NCBI GenBank assembly: GCA_963775805.1
Contig: CAVZKG010000001.1
Location: forward strand, 2,604,001-2,668,000
Origin: JAFAMB01 sp963775805
Lineage (GTDB): Bacteria; Verrucomicrobiota; Verrucomicrobiia; Chthoniobacterales; JAFAMB01
Length of the DNA stretch: 64,000 nt
Direction of reading: 5' to 3'
In this document: in pieces, positions 52,142-60,248 of the stretch
Layout: every line of letters starts with the position of its first letter
Position numbering within the stretch: position 1 is the stretch's first letter
Notes under the pieces: generated by a model
What the model saw: only the letters and a program-made list of their open reading frames with translations
Told to the model about the DNA's origin: nothing
Database searches by the model: none
Translations under genes and position numbers: made by a program

Positions 52142-52888
52142 TTAAGTCGACCAACCACCATCAATGACGTGGATTTGTCCAGTTGTGTAGCCCGATTCGT
52201 CCGAAGCCAGATAGGTTGCAAGCGAGGCGATTTCTTCCGCTTCACCAAGCCGGCCCATCGGTTGCCGGGCAACAAAATCCGCCCGCACAGCCTCTTCTGA
52301 GCGACCGGAATTAGTTGCCAAGGCCCGGATTCGGGCGTTGAGCGACGGCGTTTGCACCGTTCCCGGGCAGATGGCGTTACATCGGATCCCCCGCCCAACA
52401 AAATCAGTCGCCACAGATTTGGTGAGCCCGATCACCGCAGCCTTCGTCAACGAATAAACAAATCGATTGGGGACACCGGTCACGCTCGACGCAACCGACG
52501 ACATATTAATAATTGATCCCGCTCGCCGCGAAATCATTGCCGGCAAGAAGGCGCAGATGAGAAGGTACATGGACCGGACATTCAAGTTAATCGCGAGATC
52601 CAGCTCGGTTTCCGAAGACTCCAGGATTGTTCCGCTATGCACGATGCCCGCACAATTGAAAAGTATATCGATTGGCCCGATCGCAGCAGTTACATGTCGA
52701 ACCGCTTCTCGATCCGTGACATCCAACCGGAATGGAACCACATTCGGAATCGAAGAAAGTGCCGCTTCATCAATATCAGTCGCATAAACCTTCGCTCCTT
52801 CACGAGCGAACATCGCCGCTGTTGCGCGACCTATGCCATTCGCCGCGGCCGTTACAAGTGCAACCTTGTGCGCGAGGCGCTCAGCCAT
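52142..52888 (-). CDS. Short-chain dehydrogenase/reductase
   Basis: 248 residues, Rossmann fold. TAAANGIGRATA is the TGxxxGxG-type cofactor motif, NCAGIV the NNAG-like motif, and the catalytic triad is Ser in NMSSVASS, Tyr in FVYSLTKAA and Lys four later. The acidic residue after strand 2 (YATDIDEAAL) predicts NAD(H) use. C-terminal GYTTGQIHVIDGGWST is typical. Closest functional types are DHRS6-like/2-keto-3-deoxy-L-fuconate dehydrogenases, but the substrate cannot be fixed. Operon with the phosphoesterase gene. Confidence 0.87.
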   Translation of the reverse strand: MAERLAHKVALVTAAANGIGRATAAMFAREGAKVYATDIDEAALSSIPNVVPFRLDVTDREAVRHVTAAIGPIDILFNCAGIVHSGTILESSETELDLAINLNVRSMYLLICAFLPAMISRRAGSIINMSSVASSVTGVPNRFVYSLTKAAVIGLTKSVATDFVGRGIRCNAICPGTVQTPSLNARIRALATNSGRSEEAVRADFVARQPMGRLGEAEEIASLATYLASDESGYTTGQIHVIDGGWST

Positions 52889-52944
52889 GGTTTTTACCCG
52901 GTTGATTCGAAATCAGCATTCTATTGTACCTAGCCTATCAAACA

Positions 52945-53988
52945 ATGAGCCCAGACACCAGCCCTGCCCAGACCTCTTTGTTGAGCGACTCTCCGAGATC
53001 CAATATCGCGTCCTGGATAATGGCGGGTGTCGCGTTGTTTCTTGTGTTGAAACTTCATTGTCTGTCGGCTCTTCTCGGCGGTCTGCTCGTTTACGAACTG
53101 GTAAGCCTGCTTGCCCCGCTCGTTGAAAAGCGGCTCACGAGCAAAGGGGCTCGTCTTGCGGCGCTGGGCGCTCTCTCGATTCTTACCATCACTATCCTGA
53201 TCGTCCTGATCTTTGCAGTATTAACATTTTTCAAAAGCGACGCCGGGAACATCTCTCGCGTAATGGACAAGGCAGATCGCATGCTGTTGAAAGCCCGAAC
53301 TGACTTGCCATCATGGATTGTCGAAAATGTGCCGGGCGACGTAGATGCATTGAAATCAATGGCGAGCCAATGGATCGACGACCATCTCAAGGAAATCCAA
53401 CAGTTCGGCAAAGAGATTACCCACTTCTTTGTTCGCAGCCTTGTGGGGATGGTGATCGGAGCACTTGTCTCTTTGCACGAGAACTCTTCCCATACCGGTC
53501 ATAGGCGTCCTTTGGCCGCAGCGCTGGTTTCGAGGATCTCCCGATTCGCGCGATCGTTTCGGCACGTGATCTTTGCCCAGATAAAAATATCGGCGATTAA
53601 CACCCTCTTCACTGCCATTTTTATTCTGGTGATCCTGCCACTGTTTGGAGTTCATCTACCGTTGGCAAAGACGCTCGTCGCCGTGACGTTCGTAGCCGGG
53701 TTGCTTCCTGTGTTGGGCAACCTGGCTTCCAACACTCTGATTTTCATCGCCGGCCTCTCTATTTCCGCTTACGTCGCAATTGCCGCGCTGATCTTTCTCA
53801 TCGTTATTCACAAACTCGAATATTTTCTCAACGCGAGAATTGTCGGAACCAGAATTCGCGCCGAAGCTTGGGAGCTCCTAATCGCGATGCTGGTAATGGA
53901 AGTTGCTTTTGGAATCGCTGGCCTGATCGCTGCGCCGATCTACTATGCTTACGTCAAACAAGAATTAACCGAGGCCGGGCTGATCTAG
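52945..53988 (+). CDS. AI-2E family transporter (PerM/TqsA-like)
   Basis: 347 residues, about seven to eight transmembrane helices with a coiled, amphipathic stretch between helices 2 and 4 (about 90-170). GVHLPLAKTLVAVTFVAGLLPVLGNLASNTLIF is the conserved family loop and helix (xxIPxxGNxxS type), and KLEYFLNARIVGTRIRAEAWELLIAMLVM follows. The family includes putative autoinducer-2 exporters and sodium/proton antiporters; assignment to AI-2 export is by family name only. ATG 52945 is chosen over TTG 52924. Its TAG stop is 4 bp before a hairpin repeat. Confidence 0.83.
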   Translation: MSPDTSPAQTSLLSDSPRSNIASWIMAGVALFLVLKLHCLSALLGGLLVYELVSLLAPLVEKRLTSKGARLAALGALSILTITILIVLIFAVLTFFKSDAGNISRVMDKADRMLLKARTDLPSWIVENVPGDVDALKSMASQWIDDHLKEIQQFGKEITHFFVRSLVGMVIGALVSLHENSSHTGHRRPLAAALVSRISRFARSFRHVIFAQIKISAINTLFTAIFILVILPLFGVHLPLAKTLVAVTFVAGLLPVLGNLASNTLIFIAGLSISAYVAIAALIFLIVIHKLEYFLNARIVGTRIRAEAWELLIAMLVMEVAFGIAGLIAAPIYYAYVKQELTEAGLI

Positions 53989-53992
53989 TCCT

Positions 53993-54027
53993 CAATTTCT
54001 CACGAGGACGTAAGAAATGCGGGCTAA
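53993..54027. repeat. GTGAGAAATGC hairpin repeat, copy 3
   Basis: ATTTCTCACG (53995-54004) and CGTAAGAAAT (54009-54018) form a 10-bp stem with one G-U and an AGGA loop, followed by GCGGGCTA. The CTA (54024-54026) is, on the minus strand, the TAG stop of the small membrane protein gene. It separates AI-2E and that gene, which converge. Confidence 0.78.
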
Positions 54028-54188
54028 TGTCCAAAGCGATCGATGCTGTACTGCATCAGATGCACTTGCCCGGCAAGCCACGTCATGATGAAAAGGTATA
54101 CGGCCAACAAAATCGCCGCCATCCCAAACCCGGCTACTGGCACTACAAGGTGCTCTCGATAAAACTTCCTGAATTCGTCTTTGTTCAT
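54024..54188 (-). CDS. Small single-pass membrane protein (54 residues), unknown
   Basis: MNKDEFRKFYREHLVVPVAG is followed by a hydrophobic segment (GFGMAAILLAVYLFIMTWLAG, about 20-41) and ends QVHLMQYSIDRFGH. One transmembrane helix with a charged N-terminal head; resembles the small membrane proteins found next to envelope genes. The ATG at 54188 is preferred; an in-frame GTG at 54272 overlaps the upstream gene end by 7 bp and would add 28 residues. The stop codon comes from a hairpin repeat copy. I do not recognise a family. Confidence 0.55.
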   Translation of the reverse strand: MNKDEFRKFYREHLVVPVAGFGMAAILLAVYLFIMTWLAGQVHLMQYSIDRFGH

Positions 54189-54265
54189 GGGGTCGGGCCC
54201 AATGTAGGCAATCACACAAGAGGGTGCACCAAAAAAATTCGTCGTTCGATCCGCCAAAAAATCTG

Positions 54266-54946
54266 TCACCACGGGTACGGATAGGGTTGCGGAGGCGGTC
54301 CGTATCCATACGGTGAATATTGCGGACCGAATGGGTAATCAGTGACATTCATCCTCCTTTCGTGATACCGGGACGTCACTCGATGTGATCTTCGGTGCGA
54401 TTCGTGGCTCGCCAAATGTCGCGCTCTAGCGCGATGTGTCGATCCCTCCGGCGTCGATCTTCCGGCTCCGCCGATCTCGTGAATCTTTGCTTCCTCGTAC
54501 GCATTGATTGAGGAATTCAAATCAGGATCGAGCCTTCGCATCCGAGAAGCCAACACCGCATAATACTCCCTGAGATAAGCTCGTCGTGAACTCGCATGCG
54601 AACTCGATCGAGCCCGTTTCAGCAAGTATTCGGCTCGCGGACTGTCCATCGCACGCAATCGAACTTCTTCAAACCGTCCGTCGTCCGCTGAATCCCTTTT
54701 CGAATTGGCCTCGGCGCTTGAACGGTTTTCCCGATCTGGCTTTGCAGGCACCTCAGGAAGCTCGCCCGATTTCGGCAACAAATCCGTGTCGGATCCTTGC
54801 GGGTTTGTGTCCGGCGTCGGAAGAACCGGTTCTCCCGTATCGGAAGCACTCGAACTTGGTGCGATCACCGGGGACGGCAGATCTTGAGCCTTCAGCGCCG
54901 TCAACATCATCAATAACGCAAGCGAAAATACTGCCTTCCGTCTCAT
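54266..54946 (-). CDS. Exported low-complexity protein with Pro/Tyr/Gly tail, unknown
   Basis: 226 residues. A signal peptide (MRRKAVFSLALLMMLTALKAQ) is followed by a Ser/Pro-rich linker, then a helical core (RARSSSHASSRRAYLREYYAVLASRMRRLDPDL, about 105-145), a basic His/Arg-rich stretch and a C-terminus with repeated PYG/PYPY motifs (YSPYGYGPPPQPYPYPW). The overall make-up suggests a periplasmic or cell-surface protein. ATG 54946 starts at the signal peptide; an upstream in-frame start at 54973 adds nine residues. The following small membrane protein gene may be in the same transcript. No function can be assigned. Confidence 0.6.
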   Translation of the reverse strand: MRRKAVFSLALLMMLTALKAQDLPSPVIAPSSSASDTGEPVLPTPDTNPQGSDTDLLPKSGELPEVPAKPDRENRSSAEANSKRDSADDGRFEEVRLRAMDSPRAEYLLKRARSSSHASSRRAYLREYYAVLASRMRRLDPDLNSSINAYEEAKIHEIGGAGRSTPEGSTHRARARHLASHESHRRSHRVTSRYHERRMNVTDYPFGPQYSPYGYGPPPQPYPYPW

Positions 54947-55302
54947 TCTTCCCGGGCAAACACTTGTCCCCATGGTAAAGCTTATCCGTTGGCTAGTCTC
55001 TAAAAATCCATCAAAACCGCGCGTGAGAGTTGGCTCTCACAAAGACGTTAAATCAGCCCGGTGCCGTCAGTCCGAAAATGCGATTGATTCCCCTGTTTAT
55101 TTTGGATATTTAAATATCTGGCAATGACATACCAAGTCGTAGCCTGATTCTTACGCCGTATTGTATGAGAGATCTCCGGGCGGAGCTGGTCGGGTACGGT
55201 CACTACAGCCTTAGGGAGCCACGCTCTGGATGAATCAACACCTTGGCTTGCGACTTCTGCTGCTCGAACAAACAAAAATTAAAACCGCAGACAAACATCT
55301 CA
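54947..55302. promoter_or_regulatory. Divergent intergenic region with two palindromes
   Basis: A 356-bp gap between the exported-protein gene and the sugar-binding protein gene. GTGAGAG / CTCTCAC (55023-55029 with 55034-55040) is a 7-bp hairpin, and GATATTTAAATATC (55105-55118) is a perfect 14-bp palindrome in AT-rich DNA, likely part of a promoter or operator for the importer. Nothing else that codes is apparent. Confidence 0.45.
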
Positions 55303-56400
55303 ATGAATAGCCATGATCGTTCCTCCCAAAAACCCGATACAAGCTCGGGATTCACCCGTCGCGCGGCGCTGCGTCGAGCAGCCGCTACGGGAGCACTGTT
55401 CTCGCTTTCTTCACTCGGCCTCGGCATAGCGGCCAGCGCAGAAGCCGCAGAAGGAGATAAATTCGGTAAATTTCCAAAGCATCCCGTTTGGAAATTCACA
55501 TTCGTGAACCACGTGACCACAAATCCTTTTTTTGTCCCTACACGGTACGGAGCAGAGGACGCTTGCGCACTGTTGGGCTGCAATTTCCAGTGGGTCGGCT
55601 CCGAGAAATCTATCGCGACCGATATGGTCAATGCTTTTAACACAGCGGTTTCCGCAGGCGTCGATGGGATAGCGTGTTGTCTGGTTGATCAGGCTGCATT
55701 TAACGACCCGGTCGAAAAGGCGCTGAAAGCTGGGATACCGGTCGTCTCTTACAATGCGGATACGACGGGCAACAAAAGATTGTGCTATATCGGCCAGGAT
55801 CTTTATGTATCGGGGAAAGGGCTTGGTCAGCGCATTGTTGAACTCGTCCCGGAAGGCGACGTTGTCGGATTCATTGCAACACCCGGACAGCTGAATATCC
55901 AGCCGCGCCTGGATGGCGCGAAGGCCGCGATCAAAGAATCCGGTAAAAATATCACACTTAACGAAGTTTCCACGGGAGCTGCTTTAAACGACGAAGTTTC
56001 GGCGGTCGAGGCCTACTTTGCGGGTCATCCGAACATCAAAGGAATGTTCGCTGTTGATGCGGGGAGTACAGCAGCCGTGGCAAAGACGATGGCTGGACAT
56101 CAGCTTCAATCAAAAGGAGTTCACGCCGGAGGTTTTGATCTACTGCCAACCACCTTGGACGCGATATCAAAAGGGGATCTCGATTTCACCATCGATCAGC
56201 AGCCATACCTCCAGGGCTTTTACACCGTTCTTGTTCTTTTCCTTTACAAAATCTCTGGGGGACTGACCGGGCCTTCGGATATCAATACAGGCCTGAACTT
56301 TATCACAAAGACTAGCGTCGATCCGTTCCTTCACACTCAAAGCCGTTACGAAGGCAATTCGGGCGAGGAAAAGGTCCTTACACGCTCAGGTCCCATATAA
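55303..56400 (+). CDS. Tat-exported periplasmic sugar-binding protein (RbsB/FrcB type)
   Basis: 365 residues. A twin-arginine signal (TRRAALRRAAATGALFSLSS) precedes a type I periplasmic-binding fold: FVNHVTTNPFFVPTRYGAEDACALLG, SAGVDGIACCLVDQAAFNDPVEKALKAGIPVVSYNAD and FGFIATPG-like VVGFIATPGQLNIQPRLDGAKAAI. This belongs with ribose/fructose/allose binding proteins. ATG 55303 is preferred; the in-frame extension to 55243 is unconserved. It heads an operon of binding protein, permease and ATPase with 18-bp and 4-bp overlap spacing. Confidence 0.87.
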   Translation: MNSHDRSSQKPDTSSGFTRRAALRRAAATGALFSLSSLGLGIAASAEAAEGDKFGKFPKHPVWKFTFVNHVTTNPFFVPTRYGAEDACALLGCNFQWVGSEKSIATDMVNAFNTAVSAGVDGIACCLVDQAAFNDPVEKALKAGIPVVSYNADTTGNKRLCYIGQDLYVSGKGLGQRIVELVPEGDVVGFIATPGQLNIQPRLDGAKAAIKESGKNITLNEVSTGAALNDEVSAVEAYFAGHPNIKGMFAVDAGSTAAVAKTMAGHQLQSKGVHAGGFDLLPTTLDAISKGDLDFTIDQQPYLQGFYTVLVLFLYKISGGLTGPSDINTGLNFITKTSVDPFLHTQSRYEGNSGEEKVLTRSGPI

Positions 56401-56418
56401 AAGTACCCGCGAGACACA

Positions 56419-57447
56419 ATGCCGACGGATAACGCGGAGACAGTGCCGCAAGAAAATATGCCCCAGCGAACGGAGCGCCGGGGCTTGGCAAGTAGATTGG
56501 CGCTCTCCGTGCTACGCTCGCGAGAAGCCAGTATCGCGATCGCCGGGATTGCGCTTGTTATTTTTTTCCAAAGCACTGCTCCGGCATTTCTGTCGGGAGG
56601 AAACATCGGTAATCTCGCTGGGTACACTGCAACAACGTCCATTATCGCTGCTGGAGAGGTCATGGTTTTGATCTCGGGTGAGGTGGACCTTTCCGCAGGA
56701 CAAGTTTATGCGCTCTCCCCGTTCGTCATGTTCTACGCGCAGCAGGCAGGAATTCCGGCTGTGCTCGCGATAGTCATCGGACTCATTCCCGCTGCGATGA
56801 TCGGTTTGATCACCGGACTGATCACTGTCGCTCTGGAGATCCCTTCTTTCATTACCACGCTCGGTACGCTATTCCTGATTAACGGCCTTACACTTACGAT
56901 TTCCGGTGGTTATCCCGTGCAGCCGAAACCTGGCCCAGTTATTGCCGGTTTGTTCGGTGGTAACCCTTTCTCCCAGATAATATGGGCAATCGGAGTCATG
57001 CTCGTCTTCCAGTTCGTTCTCGTCAAAACTCGCTGGGGCATGCACACCATCGCCACCGGAGGCAATCTCAATGGAGCAAAGGAAATCGGGATCAAAACCG
57101 GTCGAGTCAAAATCGGAAATTTTGTCCTTTGCAGCCTGTTGGGTGGTTTAGCCGGGATACTGGATTCGTTTCGAATTGGGTCAATTGATCCTCTTGCCGG
57201 AGGAACTGATATCATGTTCATGGCGATCGCGTCGTCGGTCATCGGTGGGACATTATTGACAGGCGGCTCAGGTACAATCGTCGGGGCATTTCTCGGTGCC
57301 GGAGTGCTAGGGATTTTGAAGGACGGATTTACTCTTTCGGGTGTCAGCGCCTATACATTTGATATGATTTTGGGCGGCGCCATTCTCATCACCATGCTGA
57401 TAAACGTTCACCTGAGTCGCCTGCGCGCCGCCGGAGGAAAGCGATGA
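56419..57447 (+). CDS. Sugar ABC importer permease (RbsC/FrcC type)
   Basis: 342 residues, about eight to ten transmembrane helices. GEVMVLISGEVDLSAGQVYALSPF and GGLAGILDSFRIGSIDPLAGGTDIMFMAIASSVIGGTLLTGGSGTIVGAFLGAGVLGIL are the hallmark RbsC-family loops. It forms the sugar channel as a homodimer. The ATPase gene overlaps its end by 4 bp (ATGA). Confidence 0.9.
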   Translation: MPTDNAETVPQENMPQRTERRGLASRLALSVLRSREASIAIAGIALVIFFQSTAPAFLSGGNIGNLAGYTATTSIIAAGEVMVLISGEVDLSAGQVYALSPFVMFYAQQAGIPAVLAIVIGLIPAAMIGLITGLITVALEIPSFITTLGTLFLINGLTLTISGGYPVQPKPGPVIAGLFGGNPFSQIIWAIGVMLVFQFVLVKTRWGMHTIATGGNLNGAKEIGIKTGRVKIGNFVLCSLLGGLAGILDSFRIGSIDPLAGGTDIMFMAIASSVIGGTLLTGGSGTIVGAFLGAGVLGILKDGFTLSGVSAYTFDMILGGAILITMLINVHLSRLRAAGGKR

Positions 57448-58208
57448 GCGAAGAAATGCTGCGTGGCGAGCACCTCTCCAAATCATTTGGCCGGGTTACT
57501 GCATTGAAAGACACAACGATCCGACTGGACAAGGGTGAAGTTCTTGGCCTCCTTGGAGACAACGGTGCGGGCAAGTCCACTCTGCTAAAGATTTTAACCG
57601 GCTTTCATCAACCCAGCAGCGGCAAGATCTTCTTCCAGGGGAAAGAACAAGTTCTCAAGTCCGTCGGCTACGCCCGTTCGCTTGGGATTGAACCGGTTTA
57701 CCAGGACCTGGCGTTGATAAATGAATTGAGCGTTTATCGGAACATGTTCCTGAAACGGGAACTCTTGACCGGCGGATTCCTCCGAATACTGGACGACAGC
57801 GCGATGCGAAAACAGGCGAAGGAAAAATTGAAGCTGATGGGAGTGCACATTCCGTCTGTGGATGTTGAGATCTCAAAGCTGTCAGGAGGCCAGCGACAGG
57901 CGATTGCCGTGGCCCGGTCTGTTTACGCCAACGCGAAGGTGCTGCTGCTAGACGAACCCTTGGCTGCAATGGGCGTGAAAGAAAGTACGATGATCCTGGA
58001 TGTCGTCGAACGTTTAAAGGAAAAGGGGGATGTCTCTGTCATCATCGTCGCGCATAATTACGCGCAAGTTTTCGATTTTTGTGATCGAATCAACCTTCTG
58101 CAAAACGGTGAAATTACGTTCGACCGGAAAACGAGCGAAACGTCTGTCGAAGAACTGACCAGCCTCGTCGTCAGTGAATACAGGATCGCTCGAGGAAGAG
58201 GCACTTAG
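57444..58208 (+). CDS. Sugar ABC importer ATPase (single nucleotide-binding domain, FrcA type)
   Basis: 254 residues, one nucleotide-binding domain. Walker A is GDNGAGKSTLLK, the ABC signature is LSGGQRQ, and Walker B is VLLLDEPLAAMG with the switch His in IIVAHNYAQV. Most RbsA-type proteins carry two such domains; a single domain matches FrcA. Its presence completes this importer, unlike the family 1 system at 39-42 kb. The stop TAG is directly followed by CCCGCTC. Confidence 0.9.
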   Translation: MSEEMLRGEHLSKSFGRVTALKDTTIRLDKGEVLGLLGDNGAGKSTLLKILTGFHQPSSGKIFFQGKEQVLKSVGYARSLGIEPVYQDLALINELSVYRNMFLKRELLTGGFLRILDDSAMRKQAKEKLKLMGVHIPSVDVEISKLSGGQRQAIAVARSVYANAKVLLLDEPLAAMGVKESTMILDVVERLKEKGDVSVIIVAHNYAQVFDFCDRINLLQNGEITFDRKTSETSVEELTSLVVSEYRIARGRGT

Positions 58209-58279
58209 CCCGCTCAACGGCGGAAATCCGATTTGGGATTCCCATCATTGAGAAACTGGACAGCGTTCTGCTGCAACGT

Positions 58280-59746
58280 CTACGGTTTCTGCAACAAGCT
58301 CAGCTGAATCTCCCGGGGACGAAATTGACTGAGAACCGGCAACCAGGGAAACCGCTCGAATCCGGAGTCAGGATAGAGAACTGCATGCACAAGGTAATCG
58401 CGGCTTAACAAGAGCTTATATCCTTTCTTCTCGATATCCGCCGCGGTGAAGCCAAACCAGTCGGGCCCGATGTGATCATCCCAAAAGACGATCGTTCCCG
58501 ACGGAGCCGTTTCGAGACGCTTGACTAATCCTTCCCGCCCGCTGACTTGCGGACTGCTCTGAAGATTCTGCTCCAGAACGGTGCACATTCGGCCATTGCT
58601 CCAGATCAAACCTGAAAATGACTTCTGATGCTGGTTCAACCAGTCGGCCATATCGTCGATGGCAACCGGATCACGTGCCCACGTCATCGTGTCGATGTAC
58701 AAGAGGCTTGTGACGAACGAAAGGGCCAGGACGATGCACCCGGTTGCGCCGAGAATTATCCGCGGAACGCGCACCAGTCTGAACAGGCTCCATCCCTGCA
58801 AGGTCAACACAGCGATTGCCGGCGCGACAGAAACCATGTACCGCGGATACCCTGCCTCGCCGAAAAGGCCAAATTTGCGGAATATGGAGTGCAGCAGGAA
58901 AAACAGCACAACTGCGGAGGTCACAAGAACCCAACGATTTGAGCGCAATCGATAAAAGAGACCAATCACGCAAGGAACGACCAAAAGTCCGCCAGCGAAT
59001 TCCCACGCTCGCTGTGCGTAGCTGAAAAACGTGCCGTGCCCGTACATCTCTTTGTGCCAGGTTGCCGGCCAGTTGTGCAAAATGAACAACGGATCCCCTG
59101 TGATTGCGAGTGCGGCAACCCACCAGATCGCAACGCCGAAAGCCAAAATCAACACAGAGGGAAACTTGGTTACAACACGCCGGAAAAGCGGGACATATCC
59201 GGACCCACTCCCCGCTGAAACCAGGACTAAAATCCCCCACAAAACACAAAGAAAGACGCCTTCCGGTCTGGCAAGCGGCAGCAGAGACGCAATCAACATC
59301 CCGGTTTTCGTGCGACCGTTCAGGTGGCAACGAACCGCCAGTACAAATACGAGCGCGAACACGACCTCTGTGAAAAGGTCGGTGAAAAGCTCAAAGAACA
59401 CCGGCTCTCCCAGTAAAAAGGGAACGACCAGCCACGGCCGGGGTAATTCCAGATCGCGCGCGAGGCTACAGGTCTGCCAGGCAACGACCAGGCTTATTGC
59501 GAGCGCAAAGAATCGAGCGGCGGTGTATCCAAAAAGGGCGACAGGAGCAAATAAAGCAGTAAACAGCGGACGCGCCCACACATTGACCAGGTAAGATGGA
59601 TCGACCCATGCGGTGCGAGCCATCAGAAAATGGTAGTCCGTGTCCTGTTCAGGTGACCCTGGAAAAAACAGAATCAGGAGGATTCCAATGATCGCCATGA
59701 CTGATAGAGCCACGATCGTCGTCCGTGAGTTGATCGGTTGCTCCAT
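58280..59746 (-). CDS. Polytopic membrane glycosyltransferase-like protein (GT39/ArnT-like, unknown)
   Basis: 488 residues with about eleven to twelve transmembrane helices and a C-terminal soluble tail (about 370-488). ILLILFFPGSPEQDTDYHFLMARTAWV sets the acidic residues near the start, and LLPLARPEGVFLCVLWGILVL the RPEG-like motif, as in the dolichyl/undecaprenyl-phosphate sugar-dependent transferases of the GT-C fold. Sequence identity to any named family is not clear to me. ATG 59746 is the start; it is separated from the ABC genes by a 71-bp convergent gap. Confidence 0.65.
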   Translation of the reverse strand: MEQPINSRTTIVALSVMAIIGILLILFFPGSPEQDTDYHFLMARTAWVDPSYLVNVWARPLFTALFAPVALFGYTAARFFALAISLVVAWQTCSLARDLELPRPWLVVPFLLGEPVFFELFTDLFTEVVFALVFVLAVRCHLNGRTKTGMLIASLLPLARPEGVFLCVLWGILVLVSAGSGSGYVPLFRRVVTKFPSVLILAFGVAIWWVAALAITGDPLFILHNWPATWHKEMYGHGTFFSYAQRAWEFAGGLLVVPCVIGLFYRLRSNRWVLVTSAVVLFFLLHSIFRKFGLFGEAGYPRYMVSVAPAIAVLTLQGWSLFRLVRVPRIILGATGCIVLALSFVTSLLYIDTMTWARDPVAIDDMADWLNQHQKSFSGLIWSNGRMCTVLEQNLQSSPQVSGREGLVKRLETAPSGTIVFWDDHIGPDWFGFTAADIEKKGYKLLLSRDYLVHAVLYPDSGFERFPWLPVLSQFRPREIQLSLLQKP

Positions 59747-60248
59747 ACTCACGGCCGCTCTGAGCACCGACTCGAAAACCGTGAATTAGTCATTCTCATA
59801 AATTTGGAAAGAGCGAACTCCATTCCATTCCCCGCAATTTTTCCAGTTCGAAATTGCAAAAATGCAATCAAAGGGAGGAGTTTGGAGTTCAGGGTTCGAG
59901 GTTCAGCGTTCATTGTGCATTGTCGAGATTCCGATTTCGGAGAGACCATCTCTTCTCAGGAAGCGGTCCTCGGCCCGGCGGGCCGATACGACTCAGGCCA
60001 GGGTGAAGCGCAGCGGAACCCTGGGAACTCACCCAAAAACGGGATCCGCCCCACAGGGGCGCCAGGAGCGTGGCTAACACTTCGCTCGTATAATTCATCC
60101 GCCGAACGCCGAACGCCGAACGGTGAGCGCCGAACGGTCTCCACCCCTGACTCTTCATTTTGCCTTCCGGCTTTCCCCTTCTGTTTGACTTGCCGGAAAA
60201 ACTCTCTGAGAAGTGATAAAGTTCCGATGGAGTTTCGCGAGGTGGACC
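59747..60248. repeat. Composite repeat-rich region upstream of citrate synthase
   Basis: A 502-bp gap with no ORF. 59881-59911 has TTTGGAGTTC and GGTTCGAGGTTC, the vocabulary of the inverted repeat at 24983. Three hairpins follow: CGGCCC/GGGCCG (59971-59985), CCAGGGT/ACCCTGG (59998-60024) and GCCCC/GGGGC (60048-60060). A perfect TATAAT stands at 60089-60094 without a good -35. 60101-60136 is a tandem of GCCGAAC units (four, one disrupted). The likely citrate synthase promoter lies here or between. Confidence 0.55.

Noticed and set aside
59031..59594. 187-codon plus-strand ORF opposite the polytopic membrane gene
   Set aside because: Shadow of a real membrane-protein frame; Arg/Thr/Lys-rich with no motif.
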